Positions 7,149 to 13,930 of a DNA stretch of 14,830 nucleotides are shown here, piece after piece. Each line of letters begins with the position of its first letter. Position 1 is the first letter of the stretch. Source of the stretch: JADJEI01 sp035328465 (GTDB lineage: Bacteria > Bacteroidota > Ignavibacteria > Ignavibacteriales > Ignavibacteriaceae); contig DAOLIQ010000079.1 of the NCBI GenBank assembly GCA_035328465.1, positions 1 through 14,830 on the forward strand, written 5' to 3'. The notes under the pieces were generated by a model, which did not search any database, was not told where the DNA came from, and worked only from the letters and a program-made list of their open reading frames with translations. Both the position numbers and the translations under genes were made by a program.

Positions 7149-7592
7149 ATGCCACACTCACTAACTAAAATATGGATTCATCTGATTTTCGGAACAAAAG
7201 AAAGATTTCCGCTAATAAATCAGTCCTTTGAGAATCAACTATACAATCATATCAGAAATCTGCTTGAAAAAGATTTTGATTGCATTGTGGATATAATTAA
7301 CGGAACTGCAGACCACATTCACATTTCGTTTTTACAAAATCAAAATTATTCGCTTGCTGAAATTGTAAAGAGTATAAAAGGAAATTCTTCCCACTGGATA
7401 AATCAAAGTAAATTTTTGAAAGCTAAATTTGCCTGGCAAACCGGCTACGGGGCTTTTTCTGTAAGTGAGTCGATGATCAATGAGGTCAGAAAGTATATAG
7501 CCAATCAGAAAGAGCACCACAAGAAGATTAGTTACGCAGAAGAATACAGGCGGTTTGCTGAGAAGTATGGATTGAGTACGGAAAACCGATGA
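7149..7592 (+). CDS. REP-associated tyrosine transposase (RAYT, Y1 HUH family)
   Basis: A 147-residue single-domain Y1_Tnp protein related to IS200/IS605 TnpA, which cuts and rejoins single-stranded DNA next to hairpins through a 5'-phosphotyrosine link. Visible are the N-terminal strand HSLTKIWIHLIFGTKERFP, the metal-binding HUH motif H56-I-H58 in GTADHIHIS, the IKGNSSHWINQ segment with the FAWQTGYGAFSVS strand, and the catalytic Y116 with Q120 in the helix KYIANQKEHHKK. All key residues are present and the frame is intact, so it may be active. There is no associated TnpB. The stop codon straddles the stem end and loop of the next hairpin (7583-7600), so gene end and element end are fused. 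There is no Shine-Dalgarno site; expression is probably low. RAYT is preferred over a plain IS200 because it is set among REP-like hairpins. Confidence 0.9.
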   Translation: MPHSLTKIWIHLIFGTKERFPLINQSFENQLYNHIRNLLEKDFDCIVDIINGTADHIHISFLQNQNYSLAEIVKSIKGNSSHWINQSKFLKAKFAWQTGYGAFSVSESMINEVRKYIANQKEHHKKISYAEEYRRFAEKYGLSTENR

Positions 7593-7600
7593 ATCGGTTT
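7583..7600. repeat. Perfect hairpin, right inner
   Basis: AAACCGAT (7583-7590), loop GA, ATCGGTTT (7593-7600): a perfect eight-base stem. The transposase stop codon occupies 7590-7592, at the stem tip and loop. The following CGGTTTCT motif is shared with the left inner hairpin. Confidence 0.75.
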
Positions 7601-7627
7601 CTTTATGAAAAAATTCTGTGTTTGGTT

Positions 7628-7647
7628 CCCACGACTGAAGTCGAGGG
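7628..7647. repeat. Hairpin with one A-A mismatch, right outer
   Basis: CCC-A-CGACT (7628-7636), loop GA, AGTCG-A-GGG (7639-7647). The stem is perfect apart from one A-A mismatch. It shares the leading CCCACG with the left outer hairpin and the two-base GA loop with the right inner one. Confidence 0.75.
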
Positions 7648-7664
7648 TTAAAAATTATTTCCTC

Positions 7665-7693
7665 CCCGTTGTTTTCTTTGAGAAGAATTGGGA
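7665..7693 (+). repeat. Right copy of the 29-base imperfect direct repeat
   Basis: It matches 6972-7000 at 26 of 29 positions. It lies 34 bases before the rsgA start codon, so it may contain or overlap the rsgA promoter region. Confidence 0.7.
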
Positions 7694-7727
7694 TTTCTAC
7701 GATAGACAATCAAATTAAATACAATTA

Positions 7728-8807
7728 ATGAACAACCTCAAAAATCTCGGTTTTGATAATTGGTTTAGCGATAAAGTTGATTTATCTAAAACTGATTTTA
7801 GCATTGTACGAGTAATAAGTGTAAACAAAAATAGTTTTGTTGTTTCAAACGGTGAGAAAGATATTTATGCGGAGCTTACTGGTAAGTTTTTGTTTAATAC
7901 TGATTCTGCAGTAGACCTGCCGACCGTTGGTGATTTTGTTTATGCACAATTATTTGATGACGATACTCTTGCAATCATTCAGGATATTCTTCCAAGAAAA
8001 TCTCTGCTTAAAAGAAAAGCTGCGGGCAAGAAAATTGATTTTCAATTAATTGCCGCCAATATAGATATCGCAATTATTATGCAGGCGCTTGATTCTAACT
8101 TTAATATAAGAAGACTTGAGCGTTATCTTGTAATTATTAATGATAACAACATTACTCCGCTAATACTTTTAAGTAAAAGCGATCTAATAAGTCCCGAAGA
8201 AGCAGAAGAAAAGAAAAAACAGATACTTGAGACCTTGCCTGATGCAAAAATATTTTCATTTAGTAACAACAACGCTAGTGATATTGAAAACATCAAATCA
8301 CTTTTTACACCGCATAAAACTTATTGCTTGCTTGGTTCATCGGGAGTTGGCAAAACAACTTTGCTTAATAATTTAATTCACCAGAATCTTTACAAAACTC
8401 AGCCGATACGAGAAAAAGACGACAGAGGAAAACACACAACAACAAGACGCGAACTTATCATTTTAGAAAACGGTGCGATCATTATAGATAATCCGGGAAT
8501 GCGGGAACTTGGAATAATATCAAACGAATCGGGCATCAGCAGTACGTTTGGTGAAATTGATGAGCTATCAGATCAATGTAAATACAAAGATTGCACTCAC
8601 ACTGTTGAAGCCGGTTGTGCAGTGCTTGAAGCATTGGAACATGGAGAAATATCTGAAGAGAGATACGAAAATTTCTTAAAGCTCTATAAAGAATCTAAAT
8701 ACAATGAAATGTCTTATGTTGAAAAAAGACAGAAGGATAAAAAGTTTGGTAAGTTTTTTAACTCTGCAATGAAAAAAATAAAAAACAGGAAAGACAGTTA
8801 TAAGTGA
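7728..8807 (+). CDS. rsgA: Ribosome small-subunit GTPase RsgA (YjeQ)
   Basis: A 359-residue circularly permuted GTPase that acts late in 30S subunit maturation, binding near the decoding centre and released on GTP hydrolysis. The domain order is an N-terminal OB-fold (about residues 20-95), then the permuted G domain with G4 first (S149-K-S-D152), G1/P-loop G203-SSGVGK-T210-T211, the switch segment GKHTTTRREL, and G3 D254-NPGM. A C-terminal zinc module follows with C284, C289, H291 and C297 in the CKYKDCTHTVEAGC stretch, and then a basic lysine-rich tail. Length and all motifs are complete. It is slightly longer at the N-terminus than the E. coli type but typical of Bacteroidota. It stands alone, directly downstream of the RAYT unit, whose right direct repeat is 34 bases upstream. 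Confidence 0.95.
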   Translation: MNNLKNLGFDNWFSDKVDLSKTDFSIVRVISVNKNSFVVSNGEKDIYAELTGKFLFNTDSAVDLPTVGDFVYAQLFDDDTLAIIQDILPRKSLLKRKAAGKKIDFQLIAANIDIAIIMQALDSNFNIRRLERYLVIINDNNITPLILLSKSDLISPEEAEEKKKQILETLPDAKIFSFSNNNASDIENIKSLFTPHKTYCLLGSSGVGKTTLLNNLIHQNLYKTQPIREKDDRGKHTTTRRELIILENGAIIIDNPGMRELGIISNESGISSTFGEIDELSDQCKYKDCTHTVEAGCAVLEALEHGEISEERYENFLKLYKESKYNEMSYVEKRQKDKKFGKFFNSAMKKIKNRKDSYK

Positions 8808-8912
8808 ATGAATTTATGAAATCTTATCTGGCAGATAATTTTGATTTAAACGGATTAATAAATGAATTTGATAAACTTCAGCTATGATCTTATCATTTAT
8901 AAAACAATAGAT

Positions 8913-9107
8913 TTATTCTACTATTTCCTTAACCCGTCCAACTTCACCAGTTTCTAGCCTTACTTTTATTCCGTGTGGATGCTTGGGAGATTTTGTAAGA
9001 ATATCTTTAACAAAACCCTCGGTAAGATTGCCTGTGCGCTGGTCCTCTTTCAATACAATTTTTACTTGTATTCCTGGTTTTATATCAGATCGTTTAATCT
9101 CATTCAT
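8913..9107 (-). CDS. YwbE-family small protein (DUF2196)
   Basis: A 64-residue protein that matches the YwbE family along its whole length: DIKPGIQVKIVLKEDQRTG, then LTEGFVKDILTKSPKHPHGIKVRLETGEVGRVKEI. The family is a small SH3-like/KOW-like beta fold of unknown function found widely in bacteria, often annotated only as YwbE. An in-frame TTG sits three bases upstream, but the ATG at 9105-9107 is chosen because it gives the normal family N-terminus, with an AGAGGAT Shine-Dalgarno-like site on the minus strand about 7 to 13 bases before it. It is convergent with rsgA and divergent from the WD40 gene, so it is its own transcription unit; the 250-base divergent gap must hold both promoters, but I could not pick them out. 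Confidence 0.85.
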   Translation of the reverse strand: MNEIKRSDIKPGIQVKIVLKEDQRTGNLTEGFVKDILTKSPKHPHGIKVRLETGEVGRVKEIVE

Positions 9108-9359
9108 CAAAAATATCCTCTATTAATTAAAACATCATAAATTCGTTGAATAATAATACGTTTTTTGCAAACCACAATAAATAAAATGAAAAAAAATAGG
9201 GGGCAGTTATAAATAATTAAAAAATTTGTGTGTAGTTGGAAATACAATTAAAATAAATGTCGATCCTGTCCTGCTGTTTGTTTTACAAAAATCATTTTCT
9301 AAATTACATTATAGTATCATCAGTATAAATATTATTCATCTAAATCTTTAAGGAGCATA

Positions 9360-11369
9360 ATGAAAAAAGTGGTATTCTGTATCGTCTTACTTTTGGGGAC
9401 AATTTATTTGTCGGCACAGGAAAAAGATTTATTGTACAATTCCTATCTTGCGCACATATCTGCAGCAAATTCCTCTTTGAGATTGAATGAAAAGAAAGAA
9501 GCAAAACGTTGGTTGGAAAACGCACCACAACAATATCGCGGATGGGAGTGGAATTATCTAAACGAGAGAATTGACGGAAGCGTTGCAAAGTTTGAATTTA
9601 AAGATGATGCGCCAACCAAAATCAGCCTCAGCAACGATGGCGAATATGTGGCATTTGGAGATACAAAAGGGATTATTCATATTCTTAATGCACAAACGTT
9701 TGAAGAAGTTAAACAAATATCGGGTCATTTGAATTCTGTTTACTCGGTTAAGTTTTCACCAGACGATACAAAGTTAATTTCTTGTTCAAGAGATACAACA
9801 ATCCGTATTTGGGATTTTAATAGCGGGAAAGAACTTGGGGTGATTAAAACAGAGGGAAGAGGACTTGCAGATATAGATATTTCTCCCGATGGAAAAAAAC
9901 TTATTTATTGTTCCTGGTATATGAAAGAGAATGGTGTAAATGGATTTATAAATCTTTATGTTTTTGAAACGAAAGAAAAGATCTGGACTACAGATTACAA
10001 CACACATCCTTTGGTTGCTGTAAGATTTAGTCCTGATGGAAAACGATTTGCCGTTGGAAGCTGGGAAGAAAATGTAAGTGTGTGGAATTTAAATAATCTT
10101 AATTCGCCAACTATTTTGGATTTTGCTGATGTTAAAGAATACTCAGCAGTTGATGACATAACTTTTAGCCCGGATGGTAAATTTATTGCGAGTGCAACAA
10201 AAAACACGACACCAAGAGTATGGGAAGTTGAAACAGGAAAACTTATTCATCAACTAAAAGGACATCAGAAACCAGTTATTTCAATTGCTTACAGTAAAAA
10301 TGGTGAGCATATTTATACAAGCGGAAATGATGCAACGATAATTGTTTGGGATTCCTTTTCGGGGAAAATGCTAACAAAAATTTTTGGACACGAAGATAAC
10401 GTATCTTCAATTTCAGTTTCACCCGATGGACAGCATTTTGTAACATCTTCGGCAGACAAAACAGTTAGAATGTGGAACGCAAAAAATGGATTAGAGTTTT
10501 CAGATCCTAACGGAAGACACAAAGAGATAATGTATGCTTTTGATTTAAGTGAGGATGGAAAAATTCTTGCAACAGGCGGACCGGATTCTACATTAAGCAT
10601 CTGGAATGCACAAACAGGTGAGCTCATCACCAACTATCCAGCAATGGATGCCATACTAAACGCCGCAGTATTAAGTCCTGATAATAAATATGTGGCTGTT
10701 TGTAATTGGGAAAACGATATAAATGTTTTTAACACGCAAACAGGTGAATTGTTTCGCAAGCTAACAGGAATGAGTTACGGAAGCGGGAAATTAGCTTACA
10801 GCAAAAACGGAAAATATGTTGCGGCTATTTCAGGGAAAAAAGAATTGTTTATCTGGCTGGTAGAATCCGGAAAACTCCTTGCTCAACTTCCTCTTGAATC
10901 ACGGCCATTTTCATTGAACTTTAGTAACGATTCTAAGCTTGTTGCAACCGGCGAAGCAAACGGAAAAATTATTCTATGGAGTACTGAAACATTTACTAAA
11001 GCGATTGATATCCAGGCACACACTGGACAACCGAACGAAATAGTGTTTTCTACTAGTGATCAGCTTATTTTTTCCGGCGGAGAAGATAAAACAGCAAAAA
11101 TGTGGGAAGTTAATACTGGTAAATTATTAAAGGAATTTAAGGGTCATACACAAAGAGTTTATACTTTAGATATTTCGCCTGACGGAAAAAGATTGGCAAC
11201 AGGCTCATCAGATCTTACAGTTAAATTATGGGATATCGAAACGGGCGAGCCAACACTAATACTTTCTGATTTTACAAATCCACTTTACCAGGTTCGGTTT
11301 TATCCAGATGGAAAAAGTTTAATCGCCAACTCTATGGGAGTTGATATTGTTTTGTATAGAACGGACTAG
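9360..11369 (+). CDS. Exported WD40 protein with two seven-blade propellers
   Basis: A 669-residue protein with a signal peptide (MKKVVFCIVLLLGTIYLSAQ). Residues of about 25-72 form a short helical module ending in RGWEWNYL, the same module that precedes WD40 repeats in many planctomycete and Bacteroidota proteins. Fourteen WD40-type repeat ends can be counted (IRIWDF, VSVWNL, PRVWEV, IIVWDS, VRMWNA, LSIWNA, LFIWLV, IILWST, AKMWEV, VKLWDI and four weaker ones), which gives exactly two seven-blade propellers. There is no type IX sorting domain, lipobox or enzymatic domain, so it is probably a periplasmic scaffold or binding protein; its partner is unknown. AAGGAG at 9350-9355 lies four bases before the ATG. 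The gene ends 13 bases before the first attC-like element and marks the left border of the cassette-like region. Confidence 0.92.
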   Translation: MKKVVFCIVLLLGTIYLSAQEKDLLYNSYLAHISAANSSLRLNEKKEAKRWLENAPQQYRGWEWNYLNERIDGSVAKFEFKDDAPTKISLSNDGEYVAFGDTKGIIHILNAQTFEEVKQISGHLNSVYSVKFSPDDTKLISCSRDTTIRIWDFNSGKELGVIKTEGRGLADIDISPDGKKLIYCSWYMKENGVNGFINLYVFETKEKIWTTDYNTHPLVAVRFSPDGKRFAVGSWEENVSVWNLNNLNSPTILDFADVKEYSAVDDITFSPDGKFIASATKNTTPRVWEVETGKLIHQLKGHQKPVISIAYSKNGEHIYTSGNDATIIVWDSFSGKMLTKIFGHEDNVSSISVSPDGQHFVTSSADKTVRMWNAKNGLEFSDPNGRHKEIMYAFDLSEDGKILATGGPDSTLSIWNAQTGELITNYPAMDAILNAAVLSPDNKYVAVCNWENDINVFNTQTGELFRKLTGMSYGSGKLAYSKNGKYVAAISGKKELFIWLVESGKLLAQLPLESRPFSLNFSNDSKLVATGEANGKIILWSTETFTKAIDIQAHTGQPNEIVFSTSDQLIFSGGEDKTAKMWEVNTGKLLKEFKGHTQRVYTLDISPDGKRLATGSSDLTVKLWDIETGEPTLILSDFTNPLYQVRFYPDGKSLIANSMGVDIVLYRTD

Positions 11370-11382
11370 ATTGATTTTGATA

Positions 11383-11519
11383 TAACGTTTTGCAGCTACA
11401 AGAAGTTGGCGATTTCGGAGCACAAAACTGTCAACTACCGCTGAACTTGAATAGAAACACAAAGCTCCAAGTTTGCACGTCACCCCCCTGACGCAAAACC
11501 CGCGGTGGTGGCTGGTGTT
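11383..11519. repeat. attC-like element A
   Basis: Starts with TAACGTTTTGCAGCTAC and ends at the stop codon of the beta-lactamase gene. Its left 53 bases match element C (13190-13242) at 46 positions. Arms GTTTTGC (11387-11393) and GCAAAAC (11493-11499) are inverted, so the whole folds into a long hairpin. The boundary cores are degenerate compared with GTTRRRY/RYYYAAC. Confidence 0.5.
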
Positions 11520-12434
11520 CTATTTTTCTGTTGTTGTATAAAAGTCATAAGTTGCTTTTGCGATGTCCGCTATAATTTTCTCGTTTGTGTCAAAACTCTC
11601 TTTTGATTCACTTACAAAAACACTTATGATAAAGTATTCTCTGTTTGGTAAAAATACAATTCCAATATTGTTTACAGCAGCAGTAATTCCGGTTTCCTTA
11701 TTTGTTCCCGACCAACCGGTTTTGTGAGCAACAATTGTTCCTTCGGGCAATTGTCCCTTAATTCTGTTTTTACCGGTTGTTGTTTCTTTATTTGTTTTCC
11801 AAAAAAAGTCATAACTGCTTTTTGAAAGTAAGTTGCTTTTATTTTCATAAAATAATTTAAGAGTTTTACTTGCCGCTTTTGGGGTAGTCCAATTCTTAAA
11901 CATATTTTCCCACTTCGCCTGCATTTCTTCTTCGTTGAAAGTGATTTGTATATCATCTACACCACTCTTTTTAATATAATCTTCAACCGTTTTAGGTGTT
12001 CCAATAAGGCGTATTAAAACATCGCAAGCAGTATTGTCACTGTGGGAAACAGAATATTGAATTAGTTTGGCAATTGTAAAACTTCCTCCGTTTGGATTTT
12101 CATCTCTCAACGGACTCCAAAAGTCTTCCGACAAAAGTTCATCTTTACTTATCTCTATTTTCTGGTCTAATGAAAGGTTTCCTTTGTCAATCTCGGACAA
12201 CACAGCCAAGGCAATATGGAATTTAAATACGCTTTGCATTGGAAATCGTCTATCACCATATAAAGAAAGGGTGTCTTTTCCATTAATCCCGATTATTGAA
12301 ACCCCGACTACTGCATCTTTGTCGGAAACGATTTGCTCGATTTTGCTTCGTAGTAAGTCGGTCTTGTTGGATTGTGTCTTGCAACTTATTACAAAGAACA
12401 AAAGTAAAGCTATCAATTGAAAAAGTCTCTTCAT
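11520..12434 (-). CDS. Class A beta-lactamase, lipoprotein, subclass A2-like
   Basis: A 304-residue serine beta-lactamase that hydrolyses beta-lactam rings in the periplasm. It starts with a lipoprotein signal peptide whose lipobox ends at C18 (FFVISCK), so it is probably membrane-tethered. Active-site motifs are S68-V-F-K71, S132-D-N134 and K238-T-G240. The omega-loop Glu is probably E168 in NEEEMQ, by analogy with PER-type enzymes (NEAQMH); the residue in the usual Asn170 place is Q172. The KNWTTPKAA segment and HKTGWSGTNKETGITAAVNNIGIV are typical of the Bacteroidota/PER-VEB-CfxA side of class A, many of which act on cephalosporins, but the spectrum cannot be read from sequence. The gene has no Shine-Dalgarno site and lies between attC-like elements A (at its stop codon) and B (48 bases before its start), so it has the layout of a mobile gene cassette. 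Confidence 0.93.
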   Translation of the reverse strand: MKRLFQLIALLLFFVISCKTQSNKTDLLRSKIEQIVSDKDAVVGVSIIGINGKDTLSLYGDRRFPMQSVFKFHIALAVLSEIDKGNLSLDQKIEISKDELLSEDFWSPLRDENPNGGSFTIAKLIQYSVSHSDNTACDVLIRLIGTPKTVEDYIKKSGVDDIQITFNEEEMQAKWENMFKNWTTPKAASKTLKLFYENKSNLLSKSSYDFFWKTNKETTTGKNRIKGQLPEGTIVAHKTGWSGTNKETGITAAVNNIGIVFLPNREYFIISVFVSESKESFDTNEKIIADIAKATYDFYTTTEK

Positions 12435-12473
12435 TTATTATGTTTCTTTTGTTTGTTTAGGGTGTGTCCATTA

Positions 12474-12481
12474 AAATTATA
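12474..12481 (-). promoter_or_regulatory. Candidate -10/-7 element for the beta-lactamase gene
   Basis: On the minus strand TATAATTT occurs about 40 bases before the start codon, directly next to the boundary of attC-like element B. It contains a perfect TATAAT and a near match to TAnnTTTG. No convincing -35/-33 partner is visible. If real, it would be a promoter carried within the cassette. Weak evidence. Confidence 0.25.
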
Positions 12482-12612
12482 GCACAACGTTTTGCGGCTT
12501 GGCGAAGGTGGGCTTTTGAATCCGAAAACTGTCTGCTACCACCAAAGTTTATTAATTGCTCAAAGGTTTCTATTCGCACTGTCTGCCCACTAACGCAAAA
12601 CCCGTGTTAGGC
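12482..12612. repeat. attC-like element B
   Basis: 131 bases from GCACAAC (12482-12488) to GTTAGGC (12606-12612); the latter fits the GTTRRRY core perfectly, the former has one mismatch to RYYYAAC. Inverted arms pair GTTTTGCG (12489-12496) with CGCAAAAC (12594-12601) and GTGGGC (12508-12513) with GCCCAC (12585-12590). It shares AACGTTTTGC, GAAG and AAAACTGTC with element A in the same order and orientation. Confidence 0.6.
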
Positions 12613-12706
12613 GTTCGTTGTTTTGCCATTCGGACAGGCACAAGGTCGTCATAGGACGCTTGTTGCCTTCTTGCATCAACTCGTTCGATGTTCAACACTG
12701 CCACCG

Positions 12707-13129
12707 CTAACCCATGGAGGAAGGACTCGAACCCGCAGCTCTCTTTCTGTACCATGAAATAATTAACAATATTGCTAGGACAAAAAGCGGGAATCCCATG
12801 ATAACGCTAGCCCCACGATCGTGTTGTGCAACAAAGAATCCTAGGTACCACATTCCAATCCACCAGATGACAAAAATCAATCCCGCAAGTCCTTCGTTCT
12901 TCCATAATATGAAGTAGCCGACGAGAAAAAGCACAAAGAAGAGTTTGACCACGATCTGTTCAAAATCAAAAGGATCAAAAGGTACGGTTCCGCTTACAGG
13001 TGATCCTTCTGATGAGGGAATAAAGCTGATGATGATAAATATCAGATACAATAGTCCGTACAGGGAAGTTAGGATTAGTAGGATTCTTGAACGCCTTCTC
13101 TGAGGTTGGTTATTAGAGTCTTTTTTCAT
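12707..13129 (-). CDS. Four-helix membrane protein of unknown function
   Basis: A 140-residue protein that I do not recognise by name. After a basic N-terminus (KKDSNNQPQRRRSR) it has four hydrophobic stretches at about residues 17-38, 61-76, 81-99 and 109-125, with a short basic end (YRKR). Small four-helix proteins of this kind are frequent in cassette-like regions of Bacteroidota. An AGGA site on the minus strand (13137-13140), seven bases before the ATG, supports the start. The last 12 codons overlap a stretch that reads on the same strand as a tRNA T-arm (GGTTCGAGTCC), so the natural C-terminus may have been replaced. It lies between attC-like elements B and C; its start is 58 bases after the boundary of C. 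Confidence 0.7.
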   Translation of the reverse strand: MKKDSNNQPQRRRSRILLILTSLYGLLYLIFIIISFIPSSEGSPVSGTVPFDPFDFEQIVVKLFFVLFLVGYFILWKNEGLAGLIFVIWWIGMWYLGFFVAQHDRGASVIMGFPLFVLAILLIISWYRKRAAGSSPSSMG

Positions 13130-13186
13130 GGATGAATCCTTTCTTTATTTAGTTTGTAAGTCATAACGCTGACGCAAAACAATGAG

Positions 13187-13320
13187 GCCTAACGTTTTGC
13201 AGCTACCCGAAGGTGGCGATTTCGAAGCACTTCACTGTCAACCAAGCAGAAACTTTGATAGTAGCACAAAGCTTGATTTAACCACTGAACCGCCACTTTT
13301 GGGTAGGTGCTGTTATAGGC
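13187..13320. repeat. attC-like element C
   Basis: 134 bases from GCCTAAC (13187-13193, a perfect RYYYAAC) to GTTATAGGC (13312-13320, GTTRRRY with a two-base insertion). The left arm GCAGCTACCC...GTGGCG pairs with the right arm CGCCAC...GGGTAGGTGC. Its left part is 46/53 identical to element A, but the right arm is of a different type from A and B. Confidence 0.6.
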
Positions 13321-13433
13321 TGTGTTTCTTTCTTGAAGGTCGGTATAGTCTATTTTTTAATGTCGTTCGTGTTGAATTAAAAAAGGACTTATTTCAGAAA
13401 CATTGTCTCCTAAGCTGATGCTTGGCAAATATT

Positions 13434-13880
13434 TCATTTCTCTATAAATTTATTCTTTAATTCAACTGATAAGTTTTCATCTGTCAAAACCATTGTTGCA
13501 TCTTGGCAATATTGCGTTTTTCCTAAATATTGTTCGTATCCAGATGTTTTAATAGTAGTAAACTCTGTCCATACCTTATTCTCTTGAGATAAAAATTCTC
13601 CACATAAGAGAAAAGTTTTTTCGCTGTTTGGTGATTTAATATAGCCAATTTTCACATTACGGAAATCAATAGGTGTCGGTGGTTGATGATTGCGAAAATC
13701 ATTGGAAGCCGAAATAATTAAAAACCGAACAACAGTGTCAGGAATGCTTTCGTTTACAGAAATTGCGGTTGAACTGTCTTTCGTTTCTGCTTTTTTGTTA
13801 GAGTTACAAGATACAATTACTGACATAAATACTACGAAGGCAAATGCTTTTAGTGTGTTTTTAAAGATTTGTTTTGTCAT
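13434..13880 (-). CDS. Small predicted lipoprotein of unknown function
   Basis: A 148-residue protein not recognised by family. It begins with a lipoprotein signal peptide: basic TKQIFKNTLK, hydrophobic AFAFVVFMSVIV, then SC with the lipobox cysteine at C25. A low-complexity Asn/Lys/Ser/Thr linker follows to about residue 45, then a compact domain with two further cysteines (in LLCGEF and QYCQDA) that could form a disulfide outside the cytoplasm. The start has no Shine-Dalgarno site; it lies 51 bases after the GTTATAGGC-type boundary of element D. Element C lies 113 bases beyond its stop codon. Layout therefore suggests one gene cassette. An overlapping plus-strand frame at its 5' end is only a shadow. 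Confidence 0.72.
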   Translation of the reverse strand: MTKQIFKNTLKAFAFVVFMSVIVSCNSNKKAETKDSSTAISVNESIPDTVVRFLIISASNDFRNHQPPTPIDFRNVKIGYIKSPNSEKTFLLCGEFLSQENKVWTEFTTIKTSGYEQYLGKTQYCQDATMVLTDENLSVELKNKFIEK

Positions 13881-13930
13881 ATCGTTATTAAATTTATTTG
13901 TTTTGTCGTTTTAGTTGTTGTCCTAACATA

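Larger units (their letters stand above)
7053..7647 (+). mobile_element. RAYT-type (IS200/IS605-like) transposase unit with flanking hairpins
   Basis: The unit consists of two hairpins upstream (7053-7074, 7101-7136), a Y1 HUH transposase gene (7149-7592) and two hairpins downstream (7583-7600, 7628-7647). The outer pair share CCCACG and the inner pair share CGGTTTCT, so the ends have a mirrored order. Y1 transposases of this family act on single-stranded hairpin DNA, which explains the layout. The outer limits are taken as the outermost hairpins; true ends could lie further out. Confidence 0.65.

Noticed and set aside
7053..7647. CRISPR-like array from the repeated hairpins
   Set aside because: The hairpins differ in sequence and spacing and surround a transposase gene; no regular repeat-spacer pattern.
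8804..8887. 27-codon frame (GTG start) overlapping the rsgA stop codon, MNEFMKSYLADNFDLNGLINEF...
   Set aside because: Very short, no Shine-Dalgarno site, no recognised family; an ATG start would leave 23 residues. Possibly a gene remnant but not supportable.
12570..12755. Minus-strand 61-codon frame covering part of element B and the end of the membrane protein gene
   Set aside because: Spans non-coding structured repeat sequence and another gene; no family features.
12711..12790. Complete tRNA gene on the minus strand
   Set aside because: Only the T-arm/3' end resembles a tRNA; no D-arm, anticodon arm or matching 5' acceptor strand upstream.
13182..13418. Plus-strand 78-codon frame across element C
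   Set aside because: Most of it is the attC-like hairpin sequence; no start signal and no protein-like pattern.
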